DNA of 42,077 nt, from positions 9,259 to 51,335 of the forward strand of contig NZ_JAGGOY010000078.1 of NCBI RefSeq assembly GCF_018614095.1, written 5' to 3'. Source of the DNA: Streptomyces sp. ISL-87. Its GTDB lineage: Bacteria; Actinomycetota; Actinomycetes; Streptomycetales; Streptomycetaceae. Shown here one piece after another: positions 33,664-41,361 of this stretch. The translations under genes were made by a program, and so were the position numbers. The notes under the pieces are model-generated. The model saw only the letters and a list, made by a program, of their open reading frames with translations. It ran no database searches and was not told where the DNA came from. Within the stretch, counting starts at the first letter, position 1, and each line of letters opens with the position of its first letter.

Positions 33664-33736
33664 TGCCCCCGGCAGGATTCGAACCTGCGACACCCGCTTT
33701 AGGAGAGCGGTGCTCTATCCCCTGAGCTACGAAGGC
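33664..33736 (-). tRNA. tRNA-Arg (anticodon CCT)
   Basis: 73 nt without encoded CCA. Acceptor GCCTTCG pairs with CGGGGGC including two T-G wobbles; D arm GCTC/GAGC; anticodon stem CCGCT/AGCGG with loop CTCCTAA (anticodon CCT, reads AGG); 5-base variable loop GTGTC; T arm GCAGG/CCTGC with TTCGAAT. The 3' part (33664-33705) belongs to the direct repeat, so the element regenerated the gene on insertion. A GCCCCCG just upstream (33736-33742) could pair even better with the 3' acceptor strand but would leave an impossible D-arm spacing. Confidence 0.95.
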
Positions 33737-34081
33737 GGGGGCTTGACGGAAACCTTGCGGGAAACCCCAGAGGGGTAGCTCGGCCCGGCTCGACAAGCGT
33801 GCTGGTCAGGTGGCGTGCGCATGCCGTGCGGGTGATGTCCTCGCGGACACTGTCCCGGGCACACGCCTGGTAGCCGACTGACCGCTGACAGCCTAGCGGA
33901 TCGTGCTGGGGCTGGTCGCCTGGATTGCCGTGGCGGAGGGGCGGCGGTCAAGGCGTGGCCGTGACCAGTGGGTTCTGTGCGTCTGGGGTCGGGGGCGCGG
34001 AGGCCTGGGGTGTCGCGGGGGTGCTGTGGGGCGGCTGCGGAGTCCGTTCTGTTCCGCTTGCCCTCGCAGGGGCGCAAATGG
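33737..34081. other. Region upstream of the tRNA, no gene seen
   Basis: 345 bases between the tRNA and the hairpin of the truncated transposase. Frames on the plus strand are Gly/Arg-rich and not gene-like. The tRNA promoter should lie at its left edge on the minus strand but no clear -35/-10 pair is visible. Confidence 0.4.
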
Positions 34082-34118
34082 ACGGCGGCCGCACCCCCAG
34101 GTGGGGTACGGCCGCCGT
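34082..34118. terminator. Hairpin after the truncated transposase gene
   Basis: Arms ACGGCGGCCGCACCCC (34082-34097) and GGGGTACGGCCGCCGT (34103-34118) pair with one mismatch around a 5-base loop, 18 bases past the stop. Confidence 0.7.
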
Positions 34119-34135
34119 GATCGGTAGAAGGGGTG

Positions 34136-34951
34136 TCAGGCGATGCGGAGTGGCTGCTGGGCGCTGCTGCGGGCTTCGAGGTGGATCTGGTGACTGGTGG
34201 CGTTCTGCGAGAGGGCGAAGCCGAGGACGAAGATCTTCTGGCGTTCGACGCCGTAGGCGATCATGCGGCGGTTCCAGAGGCTGAGGTCGAACTGACTGTG
34301 CACGGACTCGGAGTCGGCCCGGTAGGGGTAGAGGAGTTGGTGGGTGAGGCTGGCCTGGGGGATCTGCTGGAGGTACTCGGCGCGGTGGAAGCCGCGCTCG
34401 GTGTCGCTTTTGAGGCGCTGGCCGGTGTCGGCGGAGCGCAGGGTGCGGTCGTCGGGGGTGGTGGTGATGCCGACGGGGACGCGGTAGTCGTGGTCACCGT
34501 GCCGACAGGGGATCTTGAGGAGGTGGTACCAGCGGCTCTTGGTGGTTCCGGCCCGGTGTTCGAGTTTGGTGATCGGGACGGGTTCGAGGACGCGGGTGCC
34601 GTCGTCGATGCGGATGCTTTCGGCGATGCGGCCTTGATCGCACCAGAGTTCGTGACCGCTTCGGCAGGGGCTGATGTGTTCGTAGAAGACGGGGGCGACG
34701 GATCCGTGCTGCTTGTTGATTGCCAGTAGGCCAGTCCGCGCGAGGGCATCACGGTGGACGCCGCGGAAGGCCCCGTCGTAGACGACACCCATGCAGTGCG
34801 GTAGGGCGTCCTTGAGCATCCGGAATTGCCTTACGGCGATGGCTGCTTCGTCCTCGTACTCGCCCCCAGGTACGTGGGCGAAGCTGAGGATGACGCGGGT
34901 CCAGTAGCCAGTGTCGCGTCCAGAGGCGAAGAACCACTTGGTGCCGCGCAC
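34136..34951 (-). pseudogene. C-terminal half of a DDE-type transposase-like protein
   Basis: 271 aa open frame from GTG 34951. Segments RVILSFAHVPGGEYEDEAA, GVVYDGAFRGVHRDALARTG, DTERGFHRAEYLQQIPQ and RADSESVHSQFDLSLWNRRM match, as far as I recall, the catalytic half of a large actinobacterial transposase-like family: VYDGAxRGVH (second Asp) and DxESVxSxFDxxLW (final Glu). The N-terminal half with the HTH and first Asp is missing; an in-frame TGA lies 8 codons upstream. It begins 12 bases after the end of the SAH-like gene, so transcription could continue into it. Likely a non-functional remnant. Confidence 0.55.
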
Positions 34952-34962
34952 CCTTCCGCCTC

Positions 34963-36163
34963 TCAGTCACCTGCGATCGGCCAGGGCTCGGCAAGGCTGA
35001 TCTGGCCAGTCATCGTGGCGTCGCTATCAGCGTTGAGGAAGACTTTGGCGATGTGCTTTCGCAGGTTCGGGTCGGTGATGGTGTCGAGGCCCCGCGGGGA
35101 CCTCGTGGATGCCTGGGGCGAGGTCGCCGCGGGTGAGCATCCTGATCGCGGCGAGGATCTCGGCCTGGACCAGGAAGATGAACGGCCCAACGCTGGCGCC
35201 GTGGATGAAGTTGACGGCGTTGCCGCCGTTCGCCAGATAGAAGTAGTGGCCGGTGGTCTGGTAGCGGGTGACGTGCTCGCCGACGTTGGTGCGGGTGTAG
35301 ACGTCCGGGAGGCTGTTCAGCTCCAGCTCGTCCTCGCTGCTGGTGACGGTGGCGACATAGGTGCCGTTGCGGAGGTGGGCGAAGTCTTCGCCCCGCAGGG
35401 AGATCGCACCGGTCGCGCAGAGCACCAGGCCAGCGCCGGTCAGCGCGGACTCGCGGTCGCGGGCGACGGTGAAGCCTTGGGAGAGGGCCTGGGTGCGGCG
35501 GACGGGGTCGATGTCGAAGACGGTGACCTGGACTCCCTTGGCGTGCAGGAGCCGGGCGATGGAGGAGCCGAGCTTGCCGAAGCCGATCACGAGGGCGGGC
35601 CGGCCGTGGAGGATGTCGCCGCGACCGCGCATGACGGCTTCGGTGGAGAAGACGACGGACTGGCCGACGAGGAAGTCCTCCGGATCCTTCAGCGGTGACC
35701 GGGCGACGGAGATGACGGGGCAGGGCAGCTTGTCGAGGTCCTCGTAGCGGCGGTGGCCGTTCTCGGTGTCCTCGATCACCCCGGCGAGCCGGCCAGTGAA
35801 GCGACTGTGCACTGTCTCGAGGGTGGGGGCGAAGTAGCCGCCGACGTCCAGCAGGGTGAGGGCCTCGCCTCCGGCCCGGGACTCAAGGTAGTCCAGGGCG
35901 GTGTCGGGGTCGGTGAACAGCTCGCGGGTCAGGGCGTCGACCGGGACGGTGTGTTCGACCTCGCGCTGGGCGGCCGCAGTGATGGACTTCGGCTTGGGCA
36001 GCACCGCCTTCAGCGCGGTCATCTGGGCGACCGCGCGGACGAAGGCGGGCCGCTCGGGCAGCAGGTGCGTGACCAGGAACGATGCGGTCGGCTCGTCCGG
36101 GGCGAACTGTGCTGCGACCTTGGCGAAGTAGGCGTCCAGCCGTGCGCGTTCGTGGGTTTCCAT
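34963..36163 (-). pseudogene. S-adenosylhomocysteinase-like NAD-binding protein with frameshift
   Basis: The frame from ATG 36163 ends at 35027 (378 aa), but near 35090-35100 the sequence shifts by one base into a frame that continues LDTITDPNLRKHIAKVFLNA, DSDATMTGQISLAEPWPIAG to a stop at 34963. The joined protein would be about 400 aa. It keeps the adenosylhomocysteinase NAD domain: IEDTENGHRRY, DILHGRPALVIGFGKLGSS (motif 194-199), VTVFDIDP, ATGAISLRGEDFAHLRNGTY. It lacks the Lys/Asp catalytic pair expected before the NAD domain (GRGDILHG replaces the KRATDVMIAG context). So it may not act on SAH. The shift is at a GC-rich CCCCGCGGGG and may be a base-call error. Confidence 0.7.
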
Positions 36164-36214
36164 GGCAGTGACCTCTCGTGGCGAGATGGGGGCCGTGCAT
36201 GGGGGCTGGGTGGT

Positions 36215-36685
36215 TCAGGCGGTGCGGGAGGTGCGGGCGAAGCCGAACAGCAGCCGGTCGGCGGCCAGGGCAGCTTCGAGGTAGGAGTCAACGCGGACGG
36301 CGTCAGCCCACTGGGCGAGCGGGTCCAGGCCGACCACGAGGGCAGCGCGTCCGCTGTCCCGGACCAAGCCGGTCCACTGGGGATGGGCAGGCAGTCTCAG
36401 GCCCCAGCGGGCGCCGGGGAACTTCAGCAGGGCCCGGGGGCCGATGGTCACGAGGGTGCCCTGAGTGTCGGGGACGGTGTCCTGGGCCTGCGCGAGGCCA
36501 CCGAGGATCTCGGCGAGGTGCCGCATCCGGGCCTCAATCGCGCCGGGGGTGTCGTGGCTGCTCCGGCCGAGCCGGTGGGCTAGGAGTATGTGAGCGACCT
36601 GCTTGCCGTCGGGGGCGGTGCCGGGCCAGGTCCAGGCGCCGAGTGAGGACAGGAGCCCGGTGTCCGGGCCGGTGCGGGTCAGCAT
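36215..36685 (-). CDS. Conserved actinobacterial protein of unknown function
   Basis: 156 aa. ATG at 36685 overlaps the stop of the HATPase gene by 7 bases, implying coupling. Sequence: GKQVAHILLAHRLGRSSHDT, ARMRHLAEILGGLAQAQ, GTLVTIGPRALLKFPGARWG, GRAALVVGLDPLAQWADAVR, SYLEAALAADRLLFGFAR. Soluble mixed alpha/beta. No motif I can link to a reaction. Lies 51 bases before the SAH-like gene. Confidence 0.65.
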   Translation of the reverse strand: MLTRTGPDTGLLSSLGAWTWPGTAPDGKQVAHILLAHRLGRSSHDTPGAIEARMRHLAEILGGLAQAQDTVPDTQGTLVTIGPRALLKFPGARWGLRLPAHPQWTGLVRDSGRAALVVGLDPLAQWADAVRVDSYLEAALAADRLLFGFARTSRTA

Positions 36686-37101
36686 GCCTGTGCCTGCCCG
36701 TTTGGCTGGCCAGTCTTGAACGTTGTCCAGACGATCTTGCCGCTGGGCCTGCGGTCCTCGACGCCCCAGCCGTCGGCGAGTGAAGCCACGATCTCCAGGC
36801 CCCGGCCGGCGGTGTCGTTCCCGTCCGCGTGCGCGATCTCGGGTTCGAGGCGGTGACGGGGGCGGCTGTCGTGCACTTCCACGCGTACGAAGTCCTCGCC
36901 GACGTCCAGTCTGACCAGGAAGCCGTGCTCGGTGTCGCTTCCGTGGATCAGGGCGTTCGAGGCCAGCTCTGAGACGCAGAGCCGGATGTCCTCGGCAGGG
37001 CTGTGCAGGCCCCAAGAGGTCAGGGTCGTGACGGCGAAGGCTCGGGCGAGGCCGACCGACTCGGGCCGCGGGTCGAAGAACCTCTGCTTCGGATCAGGCA
37101 T
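36679..37101 (-). CDS. HATPase_c anti-sigma-factor-like kinase (RsbW-like)
   Basis: 140 aa. N box ELASNALIHG (Asn49), G1 box VEVHDSRPR (Asp78), G2 region GRGLEIVASLADGWGV (99-114). These single-domain GHKL proteins are very numerous in Streptomyces; some bind sigma factors or anti-anti-sigma factors, and many sit next to HTH regulators. No sigma factor is nearby. It ends in an overlap with the next gene and starts 8 bases after the resolvase-like gene. Confidence 0.88.
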   Translation of the reverse strand: MPDPKQRFFDPRPESVGLARAFAVTTLTSWGLHSPAEDIRLCVSELASNALIHGSDTEHGFLVRLDVGEDFVRVEVHDSRPRHRLEPEIAHADGNDTAGRGLEIVASLADGWGVEDRRPSGKIVWTTFKTGQPNGQAQAC

Positions 37102-37108
37102 CAGTGCC

Positions 37109-37564
37109 TCACCTCTCGGTGTCCAGGGCTGGGGTGGGGGCAGGGCCGAAGCGGCGGCGGACCGGCGCCGGGCCCGGTCCGGTCGAGCCGTGGCCTGCCG
37201 GGCGGCGCCTGCCGGGGCCTCGGACCAGCAGCAGCCGGGCCCCGGCCGCCGCGATCTGGGCCTGCCTCGGGGTGGCTATGTCCTTGGGGCCCAGGTGGGA
37301 GGCGGCGGGCAGGACGACGCCGTAAGTGCCGGGCAGTTCCAGTACGTCGATCAGGCCGGTAAACGCCGCCGACGGCCCGCTGCCGGTGTGCCGTTCGGTG
37401 AACACCCCCGAGAGCGTCAGCTCATGCTGGCGGCAGTACGCGGCCAGAGCCTCGTTCAGGGCCATCTGACGGGCCGGGGAGACCCGGACCAGCCGCAGGT
37501 AGCCGTAAACGACCGGACCGCTGACGCCGCGATGCTCGGTGAGGGGTTCCATGCTGATGTCCAT
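37109..37564 (-). CDS. Serine-resolvase-like N-terminal domain protein (no DNA-binding domain)
   Basis: 151 aa. VVYGYLRLVRVSPARQMALN looks like the start of a serine recombinase domain (Y-x-R-x-S), followed by ALAAYCRQHELTLSGVFTER and FTGLIDVLELPGTYGVVLPA, SHLG. The catalytic Ser is doubtful (position occupied by LVRVSP), and there is no C-terminal HTH; the tail is Pro/Arg-rich. Such stand-alone domains occur beside regulators in Streptomyces and may be regulatory rather than recombinases. Start could also be the Met at 37552. First gene of the minus-strand operon. Confidence 0.6.
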   Translation of the reverse strand: MDISMEPLTEHRGVSGPVVYGYLRLVRVSPARQMALNEALAAYCRQHELTLSGVFTERHTGSGPSAAFTGLIDVLELPGTYGVVLPAASHLGPKDIATPRQAQIAAAGARLLLVRGPGRRRPAGHGSTGPGPAPVRRRFGPAPTPALDTER

Positions 37565-37707
37565 CCAAAGGTCTGTCGGCTGGTGTCACCTCTCAGCCTG
37601 GACCTGCTCCAACGCTGCGGAAATGACCGCCTGTTGTACTTCCGTTGCACTTGTGTCCCCCCGCCCGTGCGGGCCGTGCTTCGATGACGGCAGGAAGGGA
37701 GCGACGT
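37565..37707. promoter_or_regulatory. Divergent promoter region of the accessory cluster
   Basis: 143 bases separate the minus-strand operon from the HTH regulator. It is less GC-rich than its flanks (TGTTGTACTTCCGTTGCACT) and should hold both promoters and probably the binding site of the regulator. No consensus pair is clear enough to name. Confidence 0.4.
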
Positions 37708-38811
37708 GTGGCGACCGTGCACCACTGGACCGGCCTGGAGGCCAAGGCCCTGCGCCTCGCGCTGAGGCTGAGCGTCCGAGCATTCGCCGGCCACCTCGGC
37801 GTCGGCATCAGGACGATCTCCAAGTGGGAGAAGCTCCTGGCCGCGACCGAGCCCCGCCAGGACACCCAGGCGATCTTGGATACCGCTCTGGCCCGCGCGG
37901 ATGCCGCCGCCCACCTCCGCTTCGAAACGTTCCTGTCCGAAGCCAGCCGAACCACCTCTGCGGCCGGCGCCCGAAGGGTGACCACCAGCGGGCCGCTGGC
38001 CTGGGAGTACGAGTCGTGGACCGACGACATCGACCGGGCAGTGGTGGCACTGTCGAGGCAGGACTTCACCTTCGCCGACAGCCTCATCCGCCGCTGGCTC
38101 GCCCGGTTCAAGCCCACCGCCCTCGATGACAAGGGCCTGTATCTGTTCGCCCGCTCCACCGCACTGCTGGGCGATCTCCAACGCGACCGAGGGGCCGTGA
38201 TCGGCCCACTGTCGGCCCAGCACTCCTATGCCTCGGCGAAGTCCCTGTTCGGGCACCTGGACATTCCCCGCCGCGTCGCCCAGCTCGACCTGTCTCTCGC
38301 GGTCGTCGAGGAGATGTCAGGACGGCTGGAGATCGCCGCCCAGCAGTACGAGTCACTGGCCGTCGACGACCGGCTTTCGCGGCGTGACCGGGCCAGGGCC
38401 CGATTGTGGGTGGGGACGGCCTTAAGCAAGGACGGAGACCACAGCTATGCCTCCCGCGTCATGCTCGCCGCAACCCGGGAGTTCGAAGACCTCGCCGAGC
38501 CCGAGGACTGGTCGGTCGCCCACCAGAAACTCGCCTTGGCCCACCGCGGCGCCGGCGACCTGACCTCGGCCCTGCACTTCATCTCCATCGCCCGCAGCAC
38601 GGCCGCCACCGACGCGCCGATGCAGCGGGTCCGCCTGGAAACCGCCCACGGCCACATCCTGCTGTCCGATCCCGCCACCCGCGATGATGGCCTTCACGTC
38701 CTCGACAAAGCCGCGAGACTGGCCGGGCAGTTCGGCCTCCGCCACCAGCTGACCAGCATCGAGGGCATCAGGGCCATGAGCGAGGGGGCCAGCGGCCCCC
38801 GACGACGGTGA
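37708..38811 (+). CDS. XRE-type HTH regulator with TPR-like C-terminal domain
   Basis: 367 aa from GTG 37708, which has GGAAGGGAG 7 bases upstream. HTH at about residues 8-40: EAKALRLALRLSVRAFAGHL then GVGIRTISKWEKL. The remainder is all-helical with repeated 34-40 residue units (SLIRRWLARFKPTALDDKGL, LAVVEEMSGRLEIAAQQYES, HQKLALAHRGAGDLTSALHF), like TPR sensor domains of peptide- or ligand-responsive regulators. It probably controls its own operon and the divergent one. Confidence 0.85.
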   Translation: MATVHHWTGLEAKALRLALRLSVRAFAGHLGVGIRTISKWEKLLAATEPRQDTQAILDTALARADAAAHLRFETFLSEASRTTSAAGARRVTTSGPLAWEYESWTDDIDRAVVALSRQDFTFADSLIRRWLARFKPTALDDKGLYLFARSTALLGDLQRDRGAVIGPLSAQHSYASAKSLFGHLDIPRRVAQLDLSLAVVEEMSGRLEIAAQQYESLAVDDRLSRRDRARARLWVGTALSKDGDHSYASRVMLAATREFEDLAEPEDWSVAHQKLALAHRGAGDLTSALHFISIARSTAATDAPMQRVRLETAHGHILLSDPATRDDGLHVLDKAARLAGQFGLRHQLTSIEGIRAMSEGASGPRRR

Positions 38812-38827
38812 CCAGGGAGAAGATCGC

Positions 38828-39493
38828 GTGACGGACATCCAGCAGACGATCACCGAGGACCAGTGGCGCAAGGCCAAGCTGATCTGGGACTACCACCAGA
38901 TGGGCCACGACCTGGCGCCGGTCGACGTCGCGATCGGCCTGGGCAGCCACGACCTCGGCGTCGCCGCCGCCGCCGCTGACCTCTATCGCGCCGGCCTCTT
39001 CCCGACCCTGGTGTTCACCGGCGGCAACAGTCCCACCACCCGGGCCCGCTTCCCCCGCGGAGAGGCTGTCCACTTCCGCGAGCATGCCCTCGAACTCGGC
39101 GTCCCCGACGAAGCGATCCTCGTCGAACCGAACGCCGCCAACACCGGCCAGAACATCACCCTCAGCCGCGATCTCCTGGCCGCGAACGGCATCACCCCGC
39201 AGACCGTCCTGCTGGTCTCCAAGCCCTATATGGAACGGCGGTCGTTCGCCACCGCCCGCAAGCTGTGGCCCGAAGTCGACATCATCTGTGCCTCGGAGCC
39301 GCTCGAGCTGGACGACTACCTCAAGAGCATCGGCGACGAGAAGCTCGTCCTCGACATGCTCGTCGGTGATCTCCAGCGGGTGATCGAGTATCCGAGGAAC
39401 GGGTTCGCCATCGCCCAGGATGTCCCGGAGGACGTGCATGACGCGTACGAATCCCTCATCCAAGACGGCTTCACCAGCCGCCTCATCTCCTGA
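38828..39493 (+). CDS. YdcF/DUF218-family protein
   Basis: 221 aa, GTG start, AGGGAG upstream, 16 bases after the regulator. Family features: VDVAIGLGSHDLGVAAAAAD near residue 35, LFPTLVFTGGNSPTTRARFP, EAILVEPNAANTGQNITLSR and VLLVSKPYMERRSFATARKL. YdcF binds S-adenosylmethionine in E. coli studies; other DUF218 proteins (SanA, ElyC) act in envelope metabolism. No membrane segment is present, so this one is cytosolic. Its end overlaps the WbqC gene by 56 bases. Confidence 0.9.
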   Translation: MTDIQQTITEDQWRKAKLIWDYHQMGHDLAPVDVAIGLGSHDLGVAAAAADLYRAGLFPTLVFTGGNSPTTRARFPRGEAVHFREHALELGVPDEAILVEPNAANTGQNITLSRDLLAANGITPQTVLLVSKPYMERRSFATARKLWPEVDIICASEPLELDDYLKSIGDEKLVLDMLVGDLQRVIEYPRNGFAIAQDVPEDVHDAYESLIQDGFTSRLIS

Positions 39494-40229
39494 CCTGCCC
39501 GCCTCCAGCGGGCTGTGTGCGATCCACCAGCCGAACCTGTTTCCCCGGCTGACGACGCTGGCCAAGCTGTTCGCGGCGGACACCTGGATCGTCCTCGACG
39601 ATGTTCAGTTCACCCGCCGCGACTACCAGCACCGCACCCGCCTGGCCGCCCTTGGGGAGCCGGGCCGGACGCAGTGGCTGTCTATCCCCACCCACCTGCC
39701 CCAAGGGCGCCAGACAGCCGTTCGAGACGCTCTGATAGCCGACCCTGACCTTGCCCGGCGCCGCAGCATGGCCATGCTGCGGCAGTACTACGGGGCCAGC
39801 CCACACTGGGCTGGCACAGCCCAGGCCCTGGACCCGGTGGGGGCCGCGTTCGGCAGAGGCCGCACCGCAGCCGTCGCCGAGACGTCCACTCGGATCCTGC
39901 TGCACCTCCTCGGGTGGCAGGGCCAGATTCTCCGCAGCGGGGACCTGTCCGCCCGGTCCAGCCGATCCCAGCGGCTCGCCGACCTCACCGCCGCAGTCGG
40001 TGCCGGCGCGTACCTGTGCGGGACCGGCGGCATGAAATACCTAGACGAGGCCCCTTTCGCGGCCCAGAAGCTTGCGGTCGTCCCGTTCCTGACTCCGCCT
40101 GCCGGAATCTGGGCCTCCGGTCGGCAGGTCAGTGCTCTGTGGTCTCTGACGACACTCGGTCCCGTCGCCCTGGCCGGGCATCTGCGCGTCGTCGCGGCGG
40201 CCCAGACTCCGCGGTGCCCCGAGGCCTAA
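39438..40229 (+). CDS. WbqC-family protein
   Basis: 263 aa from ATG 39438 (GGAGG 6 bases upstream), inside the end of the YdcF gene. Core motif CAIHQPNLFPRLTTLAKLFA with DTWIVLDDVQFTRRDYQHRT, then WLSIPTH and GGMKYLDEAPFAAQKLAVVP; all typical of WbqC (DUF8-like) proteins. The family is found in O-antigen and other sugar or secondary-metabolite clusters; its chemistry is poorly defined. The gene's stop codon is formed by the TA target duplication of an IS element (see IS entry). Confidence 0.88.
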   Translation: MTRTNPSSKTASPAASSPDLPASSGLCAIHQPNLFPRLTTLAKLFAADTWIVLDDVQFTRRDYQHRTRLAALGEPGRTQWLSIPTHLPQGRQTAVRDALIADPDLARRRSMAMLRQYYGASPHWAGTAQALDPVGAAFGRGRTAAVAETSTRILLHLLGWQGQILRSGDLSARSSRSQRLADLTAAVGAGAYLCGTGGMKYLDEAPFAAQKLAVVPFLTPPAGIWASGRQVSALWSLTTLGPVALAGHLRVVAAAQTPRCPEA

Positions 40230-41097
40230 AGGGTGTTGCAGAAGGCCCGCGTCGGGCAGGTCGAAGTAGTGCTTGACCGGGTGTTTCACCTGGCGAGGGT
40301 GAGGTTGTGCATGGTGGCAACGGCCTGGACGGCGTGGTGGAGGCCGTCGACTTTCTGGCGGCAGTCGCGGAGCATCTTCCAGTTCTTCATGCGGGCGAAG
40401 GTGTGCTCGACGCGGGCCCTCACCCGGCGGTGTTCGGCGTTGTTCTCCTCCTGGCCGCGCAGGAGAGGCCGTCCGGCTCTTCTGCGGTGCGGGACGATCA
40501 GACCGGTGCCGAGGTAGGCGCCGTCCGCGATCACCGTCGTCCCGGCCGCCGCGGTCGGCAGGTCCGCGTCCCGCCAGACGTGGGCATCGGCCTTGTTCCC
40601 CGGTGCCGGTCGGGCCGAGGCGATGACCAGGCGGGTGTCGGCGTCGATGATGACCTGCACGTTTGCCGAGAACCGGTAGTTGCGCGAGGAGGCGCCGACG
40701 GTGCGGTCGCGGACCGGGATCAGGGTGCCGTCCACGATCCACAACCGCTCGAGTTCCGCGACCGGCTTCGGGGCCGGCTCGAGAGCCAGCAGCGGCCGGA
40801 GCCACTGGATGACGCGGCAGACGGTGGCCGGGGAGATCCCGAAGAGCAAGGCGAGCTGTCGCATCGTGAGGTTCGTGCGGTAGTACACGGCCACCAGCAG
40901 GACCCGGTCCGCCAACGCCAGGCACCACGGCCTGCCGCCACCGGGCCCGTTCCCACCCCGCTCCTGGACCACCTTCACCAGCTTCGCGAACCGGTCCATC
41001 CGCAACCCGGTGAACGCCTCCACCCACACCGACTCAGCCCGCAACACCCCACCCATACAGGCAAAATGCCCAAACCTGAGCCTTCTGCAACACCCTT
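40229..41097 (-). mobile_element. IS5-family insertion sequence, 869 bp
   Basis: Terminal inverted repeats AAGGGTGTTGCAGAAGGC (40229-40246) and its exact complement at 41080-41097, flanked by a TA duplication (40227-40228 and 41098-41099). One transposase gene. The 2-base TA target and size fit the IS427 group of IS5. Both ends and the gene are intact, so it may be active. Confidence 0.88.
40286..41056 (-). CDS. IS5-family DDE transposase
   Basis: 256 aa from ATG 41056, just inside the right inverted repeat (the open frame continues upstream but beyond the IS end). HTH LTMRQLALLFGISPATVCRV, then the DDE catalytic residues in ERLWIVDGTLIPV, TTVIADGAYLG and RRVRARVEHTFARMKNWKML (YREK-like region). 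DDE_Tnp_4 type. Appears complete as a single frame. Confidence 0.92.
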   Translation of the reverse strand: MGGVLRAESVWVEAFTGLRMDRFAKLVKVVQERGGNGPGGGRPWCLALADRVLLVAVYYRTNLTMRQLALLFGISPATVCRVIQWLRPLLALEPAPKPVAELERLWIVDGTLIPVRDRTVGASSRNYRFSANVQVIIDADTRLVIASARPAPGNKADAHVWRDADLPTAAAGTTVIADGAYLGTGLIVPHRRRAGRPLLRGQEENNAEHRRVRARVEHTFARMKNWKMLRDCRQKVDGLHHAVQAVATMHNLTLAR

Positions 41098-41137
41098 TAG
41101 AGCCTGTCTCTTGGAAGTGCGGTGCGCATGGTGCTGC

Positions 41138-41287
41138 ATGCCGGATCGAAATCCTGTGGCAGCAGCGCTCGCCCCGCAGCGGCTGATCGAGCGGGTCGTG
41201 GGCCTCGACGAGGCGGCAGCGCTGCTGCCTGGCTTCGACCGGGCCTCCCCCGCCGGGATGACGATGATCGATCCGCTCCACGGCTGA
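41138..41287 (+). pseudogene. C-terminal remnant of a zinc-type alcohol dehydrogenase
   Basis: APQRLIERVVGLDEAAALLP then GFDRASPAGMTMIDP to a stop at 41287. This is the typical end of MDR/zinc alcohol dehydrogenases (an LIxxxxxLDEAxxAL helix, then G-x-x-x-x-x-I-D-P). Everything upstream is missing; the fragment starts shortly after the IS insertion point. It marks where the accessory block joined older chromosomal sequence. Confidence 0.5.
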
Positions 41288-41361
41288 ATCCACGGCGGAC
41301 GCGGCCGGGGCGGCGGGCGTGGCGTCGGGATTTGTGCGGGTTGTCGGGTGATGATGGCGCA

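Larger units (their letters stand above)
25498..33705. mobile_element. Integrated element at tRNA-Arg(CCT), about 8.2 kb
   Basis: Bounded by the 43-bp direct repeats. Genes inside: AAA/DUF234-type ATPase, SWIM protein, two unknown proteins, and a zinc-ribbon DnaB-like ATPase; most are separated by long non-coding or decayed stretches, unlike the dense chromosome to the left. No intact integrase, excisionase, Rep or transfer gene is recognisable, so the element looks like a degraded or trans-mobilised island (satellite-like). Paired GTTCCCA repeats occur near both ends. Confidence 0.85.

Noticed and set aside
33736..33742. tRNA 5' end at 33742 using the GCCCCCG heptamer
   Set aside because: Pairs better with the 3' strand but leaves eight bases before the D stem instead of two.
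40286..41293. Longer transposase start beyond 41056
   Set aside because: It would extend past the right inverted repeat of the IS into flanking DNA.
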